A stretch of DNA of 33,809 nt from Bacteroides sp. (GTDB lineage: Bacteria; Bacteroidota; Bacteroidia; Bacteroidales; Bacteroidaceae). The position numbers and the translations under genes were made by a program. Each line of letters opens with the position of its first letter. Within the stretch, counting starts at the first letter, position 1. Positions 1-6,674 of this stretch are shown in pieces. The DNA is taken from positions 1 to 33,809 of the forward strand of contig SUXX01000027.1 in assembly GCA_015060735.1 (NCBI GenBank). The letters are read 5' to 3'. The notes beneath the pieces were generated by a model that saw only the letters and a list, made by a program, of their open reading frames with translations, ran no database searches and was not told where the DNA came from.

Positions 1-2
1 AA

Positions 3-329
3 GAAAAACTTAATGGTGAAATGGCAGATCCTAAAAAATGCACAGTCAAATTGAATGAAACACTTGAGGTTAGCATAACCTCAAAGGGAAATGGATATGT
101 AGGAATTCGCCATTTTAGTTATAAAGGACAATGTAAATATTCTGCATATCCATATTCAAACACCCAAGAGTATAGAGAGATCCTTAAGAAATATCAGTAT
201 GACACATCTCAAGATGCGTGGATTGGGCAAAAATCATTCAATTGTTATACTGGAGAAAATGTGGAAAAAGTAGTTAATTCGATAGTGGAAGAAGTAGCGA
301 AAATCAAAAAAGAAATAGAGATGATTTGA
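3..329 (+). CDS. Hypothetical protein, 3' part of a gene cut by the window edge
   Basis: The reading frame is open from the first bases of the window to a TGA at 327-329, so the first ATG (position 21) is probably internal and the true start lies upstream. The visible part is about 108 residues, rich in Lys, Tyr and Ser. It has a beta-rich first half (VEL/ISITSKG, YVGIRHFSY) and an amphipathic C-terminal helix (roughly the last 25 residues, many Glu, Lys and Val). I do not recognise the family. Nothing suggests a signal peptide or membrane segment. It precedes the HAD gene by 20 bases on the same strand and shares its AT-rich composition, so it probably belongs to the same accessory block. 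Coding status is likely but function is unknown. Confidence 0.55.
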   Translation, partial: EKLNGEMADPKKCTVKLNETLEVSITSKGNGYVGIRHFSYKGQCKYSAYPYSNTQEYREILKKYQYDTSQDAWIGQKSFNCYTGENVEKVVNSIVEEVAKIKKEIEMI

Positions 330-349
330 GGTCACACCCCCAAATAACT

Positions 350-859
350 ATGAATAAAATCATCTTCCTTGATTTCGATGGTGTATTAAACACTGAGTAT
401 TACCAAGGCTTACTTCAATATCAGGGTAAGCCTTGGCAAGATGAGTATGGGGCATTCTTCGACCCCAAATCTGTAAAACAATTAAAGAAAATCATTGATG
501 CTACAGATGCTGACATCGTAGTGGAATCATCCTGGAAATATCTTGGACTTGATGCTATGAAGAAATTATGGGATGTTCGAAATTTGCCAGGAAGAGTAAT
601 TGATATTACTCCTTCGTCAGTTAGCGATGAACATCTAATTAATATAAATCTTGATTATCTAGACACATCAATACTCCATTGTAAAGGGATAGAGATAGCC
701 TCATGGTTGACTGAACAGACTGAAGATATAAGCTATGTAATCATAGACGATGAATATGTAATACTCGAATCACAATTACCACATTTCATATTAACGAATC
801 CATACGAAGGAATAACGGAAGAACAAGCTAATAGGACTATTTCAATCCTAAATGGATAA
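350..859 (+). CDS. HAD-superfamily phosphatase/phosphotransferase, HAD_SAK type
   Basis: This is a 169-residue single-domain HAD protein. The N-terminal motif FLDFDGVLNT supplies the nucleophile Asp8 and general-acid Asp10. A later SSW motif is motif II-like, and a C-terminal IIDDE stretch is the metal-binding acidic loop. The overall pattern (FDP..V..L..I, SSW, DIDD, LTxPxxGITEEQA) matches the HAD domain described in Swiss-Army-Knife RNA repair proteins, a family often encoded singly in phages and mobile DNA; that assignment is from memory of the family. The ORF can be extended to a TTG at 326, but the ATG at 350 gives the normal HAD N-terminus. A strong terminator follows the stop by 27 bases, so this gene ends a transcript. 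The substrate cannot be told from sequence; a 5' or 3' nucleic-acid phosphate end is a family-based guess. Confidence 0.82.
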   Translation: MNKIIFLDFDGVLNTEYYQGLLQYQGKPWQDEYGAFFDPKSVKQLKKIIDATDADIVVESSWKYLGLDAMKKLWDVRNLPGRVIDITPSSVSDEHLININLDYLDTSILHCKGIEIASWLTEQTEDISYVIIDDEYVILESQLPHFILTNPYEGITEEQANRTISILNG

Positions 860-886
860 CAATAGTTTTATTTGTGATACATTTTT

Positions 887-922
887 GCAACCTCTGCCCT
901 ATTTCGGCAGAGGTTGCTTTTT
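887..922 (+). terminator. Rho-independent terminator after the HAD gene
   Basis: A perfect 12-bp inverted repeat (GCAACCTCTGCC at 887-898, GGCAGAGGTTGC at 906-917) with a 7-base loop is followed by TTTTTA. It lies 27 bases after the HAD stop. It also sits inside the longest possible frame of the next gene (open from an ATG at 852), which shows that the ATG at 852 is not the real start of the polymerase-like gene. Confidence 0.9.
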
Positions 923-965
923 ACTTTGCAGTGATTATAGTAATAAACTATTGAAATCACATCAT

Positions 966-2297
966 ATGAGAGCTTGTAGTTTAGCACATTTGAATGTTCC
1001 GGCTATTGATATTATTAAAGGAATGGGGAACGAAAAGAAAAATAATGAAGACAATTATTTGGAATATCTATCTTTTGTCAAAGCAAAACAAATATACGGA
1101 GATTTGCTTCCAAAAGAAGTTTTAGACAGACTTAAGTATGAATTACAAATCATCAAACATAGAGGTGCCTCGGGATATTTCTTATTTATACATGATGTAG
1201 TTAATACAGCTCAATCAGAACTTGGCGTTTGGATTGGCCCTGGACGAGGAACTGCTGCAAGTAGTCTTCTATGCTATTGTTTGGGTATTACAAAGATTGA
1301 CCCTTTGAAACACGATTTATTGTTTGAGCGATTCCTAAATCCAGACGGAATAACGTTTCCAGACATTGATATAGACACCGATAATGAAGGAAAAGAGCGT
1401 ATCATATTATGGCTTCAAAAAAAATACGGAAAAGAATGTTGTGCTCATATTGCCACTGGAAAAGATTTACATCAATGTGGTTTTGTTGTAGCTGATAAAC
1501 CTATCACAAATTGGGCATCCATTTCAATACTTGATATTGAAGACTCTTCTGGCAAACAGAAAAGAATAAATTGTGTTCAATATAATGATATTAAATCATT
1601 AGGTCTTATCAAGTATGATTTTATAAATCTTGAAACATTAACACAATTGAAAGAGATTTGTGGGTTAGTCAAAATGAAAAAAGGCAAAGATTTAGATGTT
1701 GAGAAAATTCCAATAAATGATAATAAAACGATGGATTTATTCCAAAGAGGTCATACAGATGATATATTTCTGTTTAGCTCTAATGATATGAAAAAGTATT
1801 TGCAAGAGTTTAAACCAACAAGTTTCGAGGATTTAGTGATATTAAATTGTCTATATCGTCCAGGTTCAATGGATGATATTGCAGCAGTTATTAAACAGAA
1901 ATATTCCACGAAGCCAATTGAATACATAATCCCTTGTATGAAAAGTGTTCTTCACAATACTTATGGTATTATTGTTTATCAAGAACAAATAATGATGCTT
2001 TCACGTTTGATTGCGGACTTTAACAAGAGCGAAAGTGCCTTACTGAGAATGGCCATAGGGATGTTTAAAAAAGAAATACTTCCTGCTTTGAGAAATCAAT
2101 TCATAAGAGGTGGAATAAAGAACGGATATAAAAAAACAGCATTGGAAAAACTATGGAATGAAATAGAAAGTAAAGGGAGGTACATATTTAATAAATCACA
2201 CTCAGTTTGCTACACTTGGCTAGCCTATCAAATGGCTTACTTAAAAGCTAACTACCCAAAAGAATTTGTACAAGTAATGGAGAAATATCATTCATAA
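966..2297 (+). CDS. Minimal DNA polymerase III alpha-like protein (no PHP, thumb or C-terminal domains)
   Basis: The C family polymerase palm is clear: GYFLFIHDVVN, then GPGRGTAAS, LLFERFLNP and PDIDID. A second palm part follows with KYDFINLETLT, and then the fingers (LFQRGHTDDIF, LYRPGSMD, VYQEQIMML, FNKSHSVCY, AYLKANYPKEF). The three catalytic aspartates equivalent to E. coli DnaE D401, D403 and D555 appear present (codons near 1368, 1374 and 1617). Only 81 residues separate the last two, against 152 in E. coli, so a thumb-sized segment is missing. There is no N-terminal PHP domain, and the protein stops where the fingers end, without HhH, OB or tau-binding parts. From the ATG at 966 it is 443 residues; 1023 is another start. 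The frame is open from 852, but a terminator at 887-922 rules that start out. TTACTTTG at 921-928, one mismatch from the -7 consensus, could drive it. It may be a functional miniature enzyme or a decaying remnant; the intact frame favours the former. Confidence 0.8.
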   Translation: MRACSLAHLNVPAIDIIKGMGNEKKNNEDNYLEYLSFVKAKQIYGDLLPKEVLDRLKYELQIIKHRGASGYFLFIHDVVNTAQSELGVWIGPGRGTAASSLLCYCLGITKIDPLKHDLLFERFLNPDGITFPDIDIDTDNEGKERIILWLQKKYGKECCAHIATGKDLHQCGFVVADKPITNWASISILDIEDSSGKQKRINCVQYNDIKSLGLIKYDFINLETLTQLKEICGLVKMKKGKDLDVEKIPINDNKTMDLFQRGHTDDIFLFSSNDMKKYLQEFKPTSFEDLVILNCLYRPGSMDDIAAVIKQKYSTKPIEYIIPCMKSVLHNTYGIIVYQEQIMMLSRLIADFNKSESALLRMAIGMFKKEILPALRNQFIRGGIKNGYKKTALEKLWNEIESKGRYIFNKSHSVCYTWLAYQMAYLKANYPKEFVQVMEKYHS

Positions 2298-2310
2298 TAT
2301 TGAGGATAGT

Positions 2311-2655
2311 ATGAGTAAGAAAAAGTATAAACATTGGGAAAAAGAGACATCCAATGATGAAATGCCTTTAAATTGGAGTCACAAACACGACTTTCCAATA
2401 GATGAAATATGGGGTACCTATCATACGTTGGCACGTCTTATAGTACCACGCTTACAAGCATTTAAGGCATTAGACAAGCATGGATATGCACCAGATTTCA
2501 ATAATATGCAAGAATGGAACAAGGCTATTCAAAAAATGATAGATGCGTTCGAGTTGTTGAAATATTCAGGTTCTGTACAATCTAAACAAGATCAAGAAAC
2601 AATCAAAGAAGGTCTTAACTTATTTTGCAAGAACTTCTGTAATATTCGGGACTAA
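2311..2655 (+). CDS. Hypothetical 114-residue protein, phage-like
   Basis: The gene starts 13 bases after the polymerase-like gene, with a purine-rich stretch (TTGAGGATAG) just before the ATG. It encodes a soluble, charged protein with a basic N-terminus (MSKKKYKHWEK), a central helix around LARLIVPRLQAFKALDKHGYAP, and then W-x(5)-KMIDAFELLKY and a C-terminal LFCKNF. The spacing of 'PRLxxFK...GYP...W...M..AFE...GL.LF..NF' resembles a small protein family I associate with tailed gut phages, where it lies near structural genes. This is recall, not a search, and no function is known to me. Co-orientation and close spacing suggest co-transcription with the polymerase-like gene. Confidence 0.6.
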   Translation: MSKKKYKHWEKETSNDEMPLNWSHKHDFPIDEIWGTYHTLARLIVPRLQAFKALDKHGYAPDFNNMQEWNKAIQKMIDAFELLKYSGSVQSKQDQETIKEGLNLFCKNFCNIRD

Positions 2656-2701
2656 GATTTATGAATATGATAGAAGAGCAGAATAATTAACAAGAGTATA
2701 T

Positions 2702-3135
2702 ATGGAAAATTCTGAAATGAAAGAATCTTATTTGAGCGAAAAATACCTTAATGGTTACCAAGAAGCATGTAAGGTTATTATTGCAGGAGGACGTGATTTT
2801 GATGACTATAAGTACATGTCTTCAGAGTTGACTGAATTATTTGAGAATTCGGCCTATTTCAAAGGGATAACAATTAAAATAATTTCAGGTATGGCAAAAG
2901 GAGCAGATTCCCTTGCCTCCGTTATGCAGATGAACATAAATTGACGAAAATTCTTTTCCCTGCAAATTGGAAAGCATATCCTCGTATAGCTGGTTTCCTA
3001 CGGAATAATGATATGCTAAGTATTGCAACTCATCTAATCGCATTCTGGGATGGAAAATCAAGTGGAACCAAACACATGATTGATATAACACAAGAAAAAG
3101 GTATTCCAACATGGATTTCTAAATATAAAAAATGA
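2702..3135 (+). pseudogene. YspA-like SLOG-family protein (DUF2493), frameshifted
   Basis: Two adjacent frames together make one SLOG protein. The first (2702-2944) holds KVIIAGGRDFDDY and IISGMAKGADSLASV, the nucleotide-binding Rossmann-like signatures of YspA/DUF2493. The second (from about 2924 to 3135) holds ILFPANWKAYPRIAGFLRN and AFWDGKSSGTKHMID, the second half of the same family. The break is at GTT/ATG, 2921-2926. Inserting one T after 2923 would give SVYADEHKLTKILFP, which is what family members have, so one base appears to be missing. Repaired length would be about 144 residues, normal for the family. No slippery heptamer is visible, so a real deletion or a sequencing error is likelier than programmed frameshifting. 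SLOG domains bind nucleotide-derived ligands. The second-half stop overlaps the next start (ATGA at 3132-3135). Confidence 0.8.
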
Positions 3136-4139
3136 AGTTCCAAGAATTACTACAATCAGTTGATTTTAAGAAAGTGGCATTAGCTTTCGAAAGAATGTAT
3201 CCAGATGACAAGCACATGCTTCCCTTTCTTAAATGTCATTATGACATATTGTGTCATATCACACCTATTTATGATGAAAATGCTAATGCACAAGAATGTA
3301 GGATTTCATATATTTATGATGAAATAGTCAACAAGTCATATCTTAGTGCATTTCCTTTAGAAGGTGATAAATGGAGTGCAAGCCTATGCAAAGAAATTAT
3401 AATTGACTGTGATGTAAATGCTACCAAGGAGGAAATTGTAGCATGTTGTTTATGGCATACTTCCTTTTGGGGCTATACAGAAGAACAATTATCAGAAACC
3501 GCAAAAGACTTTAATATCTATAGTGATAAAGCCGATATAGAGATTAGTTTAATTGAATTAACTGGAAATTTACAGGAACTTGAAAAACTAGGTTGTAAAA
3601 TAGATTCTTTGCCTACATATACTGATGTCAAAAGTATAGTTAAAATGAGAGCAAATCTCAAATACTCAAGATGGAAACAAAAATATATAAAGAAACACAT
3701 AAGAAATCGTATGTTTAGACGAGATTTTCTTAGAACAGAACATTATAATTATATAAATAGTATAGCGTGTTTTATATTGGATATTTGCAAATATAGTTCC
3801 AATAGAGATAACCATCTGTTACTGGATTTTTGCAAATTGTTTCAATCAAAAAGATTTGCTGCTTATTCATATCAATCACGTACATATGGTAAAAGCGATA
3901 GTGCAGAGTATCTCATAGAACTAATAACCCGGTATAATGCTTTTGACAAAGAATACATATTTTCAAATCTTATTTTATGTATTGAAAAAGCATCCATTGA
4001 TTTGACATTGACAACATGTGAGCAAAATTTATGTGACTGTATTTGGACATTATGTCCAAATGGGACTAATAGAACAATAATTACTGTAAATCCATCGCTG
4101 AAAAGTGAACTTAAAATTATTGTTGCTTTTTATGAATAA
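3132..4139 (+). CDS. Hypothetical 335-residue protein, coupled to the SLOG gene
   Basis: The start codon overlaps the stop of the SLOG reading frame as ATGA, typical of translational coupling. The protein begins MKFQELLQSVDFKKVALAFE and has YPDDKHMLPFLKCHYDILCHITP, a Cys/Trp-rich CCLWHTSFWGYTEEQ motif around residues 105-120, and a very basic helix (KYSRWKQKYIKKHIRNRMFRRDF) near residues 180-205. A C-terminal half has scattered cysteines. No signal peptide or transmembrane segment is visible. It resembles an uncharacterised Bacteroidales family that begins the same way; DUF6557 is my recollection and unverified. The basic stretch could bind nucleic acid, but that is inference. Composition is AT-rich (28% G+C at 3781-3840), like the rest of the block. 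Confidence 0.7.
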   Translation: MKFQELLQSVDFKKVALAFERMYPDDKHMLPFLKCHYDILCHITPIYDENANAQECRISYIYDEIVNKSYLSAFPLEGDKWSASLCKEIIIDCDVNATKEEIVACCLWHTSFWGYTEEQLSETAKDFNIYSDKADIEISLIELTGNLQELEKLGCKIDSLPTYTDVKSIVKMRANLKYSRWKQKYIKKHIRNRMFRRDFLRTEHYNYINSIACFILDICKYSSNRDNHLLLDFCKLFQSKRFAAYSYQSRTYGKSDSAEYLIELITRYNAFDKEYIFSNLILCIEKASIDLTLTTCEQNLCDCIWTLCPNGTNRTIITVNPSLKSELKIIVAFYE

Positions 4140-4168
4140 CAGTAAGGTCAAGTTTTTTTATTCTTTCT

Positions 4169-4202
4169 GCCTCATAATGGCTAGAATTTAATTAGATGAG
4201 GC
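4169..4202. other. Small inverted repeat downstream of the accessory block
   Basis: GCCTCAT (4169-4175) and ATGAGGC (4196-4202) form a 7-bp stem, extendable by AAT/ATT with a two-base bulge. It lies 30 bases after the last accessory gene. The T-tract (TTTTTTTATTCTTTCT) precedes rather than follows the stem on the plus strand, so it is not a textbook terminator. A processing or protection hairpin is possible. Confidence 0.4.
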
Positions 4203-4267
4203 ATATTAATTGATGAATTATATGTAAATGTAACGTCTCTTATAAAAATGGTGGAACGAACCCTTAT

Positions 4268-4358
4268 CGAATACAAAGCTTCTGTTAAAGAACGGAGGCT
4301 ACTATCTCAAGGAATAGAGGTTTGAATAATCCAATGATAGCAGCTCCGTCAGTATTCG
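4268..4358. other. Nested inverted repeat in the 252-base gap 4140-4391
   Basis: Outer arms CGAATAC (4268-4274) and GTATTCG (4352-4358) enclose inner arms ACGGAGGCTACTATC (4292-4306) and GATAGCAGCTCCGT (4336-4349), which pair with one G-T pair and one bulged base. The 29-base apical loop contains GAGGTTTGAATAATCC. Read on the minus strand, the inner hairpin follows the symporter gene and is trailed by TTCTTT, so it may serve as that gene's terminator. Alternatively it is a structured RNA or a recombination end at the island boundary. No ORF or tRNA is seen in the rest of this gap. Confidence 0.5.
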
Positions 4359-4391
4359 TTTTCCCTTTATGCAAATGATGTGTATAAATGT

Positions 4392-5558
4392 TTAGCTCTT
4401 AGCAATCTTTTGTTCGTAAGTATCGGTAATGAGTGTTAAGGCACCATCGCCGGTGACGTTACAGGCAGTGCCGAAGCTGTCTTGCAGGGCAAAGATGGTC
4501 AATAAGAGGGCAGTACCTGCTTCATCGAATTGCAAAACAGAGAGGATGAGGCCCAATGAGGCCAATACTGTACCTCCGGGAACTCCCGGTGCTCCGATGG
4601 CAAACAACCCGAGCAAGAGGATGAACAAAGCCAACGTGAAAAAGTCGGGCATGCTGCCGTATAACAGTTGGGATACGGTCATGACAAACACCGTTTCGGT
4701 CAAGATAGAGCCGCAAAGGTGGATATTGGCAAACAAAGGTACGGTGACATCGCTGATTTCTTTGCGAAGAATCGGACTCTTATGGGCACATTCCAAAGCA
4801 ACTCCTAAGGTAGCTGCCGAAGACATGGTTCCCAATGCGGTGAGATAGGCTGGACCGTAGAACTTCAACACTTGAAGGCTGTTTTTGCGTGAATAGAGTG
4901 CAGCTATGCCGTATAGCAAAGCCAACCAAATATAATGGCAGACGATGACTACAACCAGGATGGACAAGAATACCGGTAATTGCTTAGTTACGGCCCCTTG
5001 ATAACTAAGGATGCAGAAATTAGTGGCAATGAAGATTGGCAATACAGGTAACAGCACTTTTTTGACCAACTCCAATACCATTTTCTGAAAAATGTCGAGC
5101 AATCGGGAAAATTCGTCGGACTTCACCCAAGCAGTCGCCAAACCGATGAGGGCCGCCAGTACCAAGGCGGTCATCACATTCATGACAGGTGGAATGTCTA
5201 TTTTCAACATGTTCTCGGGAAGGGCTTTCAATGCATTGGCGTCGGAGGCTATATGTAGATGGGGAATCACTTGATAGCCTACACCGGCTCCGAAAAAGGA
5301 AGCACCGATGGAAGATAGATAGGCGATTCCGAAGGCAAACAGCAACATCTTAGAGGCATTGCTCCGCAAGTGGGCAATGGAAGGGGCAATGAATCCCAAA
5401 ATGATGAGAGGTACCAGAAAAAATATAATCTGTCCACTCAGATGCTTGATGCTGACGATGGCACTCAATACTGAGCCTTCTACAAAAAAGCCGGCTATAA
5501 TACCGAAAATAACTGCTACAAGTAGCTGAACAATGGTATTGTTGAAAAACTTTTTCAT
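4392..5558 (-). CDS. SDF-family (DAACS) cation:dicarboxylate/amino-acid symporter, divergent binding site
   Basis: The protein has 388 residues, is highly hydrophobic, and has the elevator-transporter fold signatures of the glutamate/dicarboxylate symporter family. These are the hairpin-1 motif SSAATLG (246-252), GAPGVPGG (322-329, hairpin 2) and the TM8 motif DSFGTACNVTGD (360-371). Compared with the archaeal homologue GltPh, the Asp394, Asn401 and Asp405 equivalents are kept (360, 367, 371). The substrate-carboxylate Arg397 is a Gly (363), and the NMDGT sodium/substrate motif reads HLCGS (280-284). Known family logic makes acidic amino acids an unlikely substrate; a neutral amino acid or other small organic acid is my inference. 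It is transcribed divergently from the TlpA-like gene, with promoters interleaved in the 67-base gap. Confidence 0.88.
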   Translation of the reverse strand: MKKFFNNTIVQLLVAVIFGIIAGFFVEGSVLSAIVSIKHLSGQIIFFLVPLIILGFIAPSIAHLRSNASKMLLFAFGIAYLSSIGASFFGAGVGYQVIPHLHIASDANALKALPENMLKIDIPPVMNVMTALVLAALIGLATAWVKSDEFSRLLDIFQKMVLELVKKVLLPVLPIFIATNFCILSYQGAVTKQLPVFLSILVVVIVCHYIWLALLYGIAALYSRKNSLQVLKFYGPAYLTALGTMSSAATLGVALECAHKSPILRKEISDVTVPLFANIHLCGSILTETVFVMTVSQLLYGSMPDFFTLALFILLLGLFAIGAPGVPGGTVLASLGLILSVLQFDEAGTALLLTIFALQDSFGTACNVTGDGALTLITDTYEQKIAKS

Positions 5559-5574
5559 CTTCTTTCATTTTAAA

Positions 5575-5605
5575 TTGGTTGGTGCAAATATAATGATTAA
5601 TTTTG
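5575..5605 (+). promoter_or_regulatory. Promoter of the TlpA-like lipoprotein gene
   Basis: TTG at 5575-5577 and TAATTTTG at 5598-5605 with a 20-base spacer fit the Bacteroidota promoter pattern. The ATG at 5626 is 20 bases beyond the -7 box. This supports that start over the frame-opening ATG at 5533, which lies inside the divergent symporter gene. Confidence 0.5.
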
Positions 5606-5613
5606 ACGCCAAA
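5585..5613 (-). promoter_or_regulatory. Promoter of the symporter gene
   Basis: On the minus strand there is TATATTTG (5592-5585) with TTTG (5613-5610) 17 bases upstream, matching the Bacteroidota -7 (TAnnTTTG) and -33 (TTTG/TTG) elements. The start codon at 5558 lies 26 bases beyond the -7 box. It overlaps the opposite promoter of the TlpA-like gene, so the two may compete. Confidence 0.55.
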
Positions 5614-5625
5614 ATCATTAATAAT

Positions 5626-6627
5626 ATGAAACAGATGGTAAAAGTGTTTTTTGCAGGTGTTTTAGCTGTATTAGCTATGACTTCCTGTTCGTCGGAAGAA
5701 AAGAAAGGTTATGTAGTAGAAGGTCAGGTATCGGATGTAAAAGAAGGCATGATGTACCTGAAGAAGGCTGTAGGCAAAGAATTCGTGGATGTGGATTCGG
5801 CTCTGATTACAGATGGTAAATTTAAGTTTGAAGGAGTGGCCGAAGAGGCTTTGGCTCATGGATTGACTACAAGAAAGGATAGTCGTCGTCCGATGGTCTT
5901 CTTCCTGGATAATGACCACATGAAGGTGGAAATGAATGAGTCGGATAAGTTCTTTAAAGTAACCAACTCGGCTGCAAATGATATATTTTTCCAAAATGTA
6001 GGCCTTGTACGTACCAAAGGGTATAGTTTGGACAGCTTGTTGACTGCTCATCCAGCGTCTCCGGTCAGTGCTTATTTCTTGGTTACTAACTTTGCCTATA
6101 AATACGATTATGAAGGTATGAAGGCTGTTCGTGCGAAGTTTGATGCTTCGTTGGATGGCACTTCGTATATTCGCCAAATCGAGGATATGATTGCTCGCAT
6201 GGAAAAGGTACAGGTCGGTTCGGTAGCTCCCGATTTTACATTGCCTGATGCTGAAGGTAACTCGGTGAGTCTGTCATCATTCCGTGGTAAATATGTGTTG
6301 ATTGACTTTTGGGCTTCCTGGTGTCCGGATTGCCGTAAGGAAAATCCGAATATTGTGGCTGCTTGGGAGAAGTACAAGAACAAGAACTTTGCTATTTTGG
6401 GTGTGTCATTGGATAGAAATAAAGACCAATGGTTGGCTGCGATTGAAAAGGATAAGTTGACATGGACACATGTGTCTGATTTGAAGTATTGGAACTCGGA
6501 TGCTGCCGTGCTGTATTGTGTCCGTTGGATTCCTACCTGCTTCTTGTTGGACCCGGAAGGAAAGATTCTGGCTATTGGTTTGGAAGGTGAAGCTTTGCAT
6601 AATAAATTGGAAGAATTGTTGAAGTAA
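5626..6627 (+). CDS. TlpA-like thiol-disulfide lipoprotein with DUF4369 domain
   Basis: The protein has 333 residues. The N-terminus MKQMVKVFFAGVLAVLAMTSC is a lipoprotein signal with the modified Cys at 21. Residues 30-130 match DUF4369, a beta-rich domain frequent in Bacteroidota (GYVVEGQVSDVKEG, VDVDSALITDGKFKFEG). The C-terminal 135 residues form a TlpA/ResA thioredoxin domain: VGSVAPDFTLPD, then FWASWCPDCRKENP with the redox pair Cys233-Cys236, then ILGVSLD and the cis-Pro region WIPTCFLLDPEG. It should act in the periplasm, membrane-anchored, reducing or isomerising disulfides, or reducing haem/cytochrome apoproteins as ResA-like proteins do. The start at 5626 is chosen because upstream Met codons precede the signal peptide and overlap the promoter. 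Confidence 0.9.
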   Translation: MKQMVKVFFAGVLAVLAMTSCSSEEKKGYVVEGQVSDVKEGMMYLKKAVGKEFVDVDSALITDGKFKFEGVAEEALAHGLTTRKDSRRPMVFFLDNDHMKVEMNESDKFFKVTNSAANDIFFQNVGLVRTKGYSLDSLLTAHPASPVSAYFLVTNFAYKYDYEGMKAVRAKFDASLDGTSYIRQIEDMIARMEKVQVGSVAPDFTLPDAEGNSVSLSSFRGKYVLIDFWASWCPDCRKENPNIVAAWEKYKNKNFAILGVSLDRNKDQWLAAIEKDKLTWTHVSDLKYWNSDAAVLYCVRWIPTCFLLDPEGKILAIGLEGEALHNKLEELLK

Positions 6628-6647
6628 CATAATTTTTTGTAATTTTG
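6619..6647 (+). promoter_or_regulatory. Promoter of the porin-like gene
   Basis: TTG at 6619-6621 and TAATTTTG at 6640-6647 are spaced by 18 bases, and the box is extended as TTTTGCA. It starts within the last codons of the TlpA-like gene, so the porin-like gene need not depend on upstream transcription. The ATG at 6675 is 27 bases downstream. Confidence 0.55.
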
Positions 6648-6674
6648 CACCGCGTTTTAAATAACAGAAGAGTG

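Noticed and set aside
326-349. TTG start of the HAD gene
   Set aside because: The ATG at 350 gives the normal HAD start, FLDFDGV at residues 6-12, and no family extension exists before it.
852-965. ATG at 852 as polymerase start
   Set aside because: It would translate a perfect 12-bp terminator hairpin and give a non-family N-terminus.
4292-4349. tRNA-like appearance (acceptor-like ACGGAG/CTCCGT ends and GGTTTGAATAATCC)
   Set aside because: Only 58 bases long, with no D or anticodon arms that fold correctly.
1-4391. Integrase, transposase or tRNA marking the accessory block as a defined mobile element
   Set aside because: None is present in the window. Composition and content suggest transfer, but the other end is outside.
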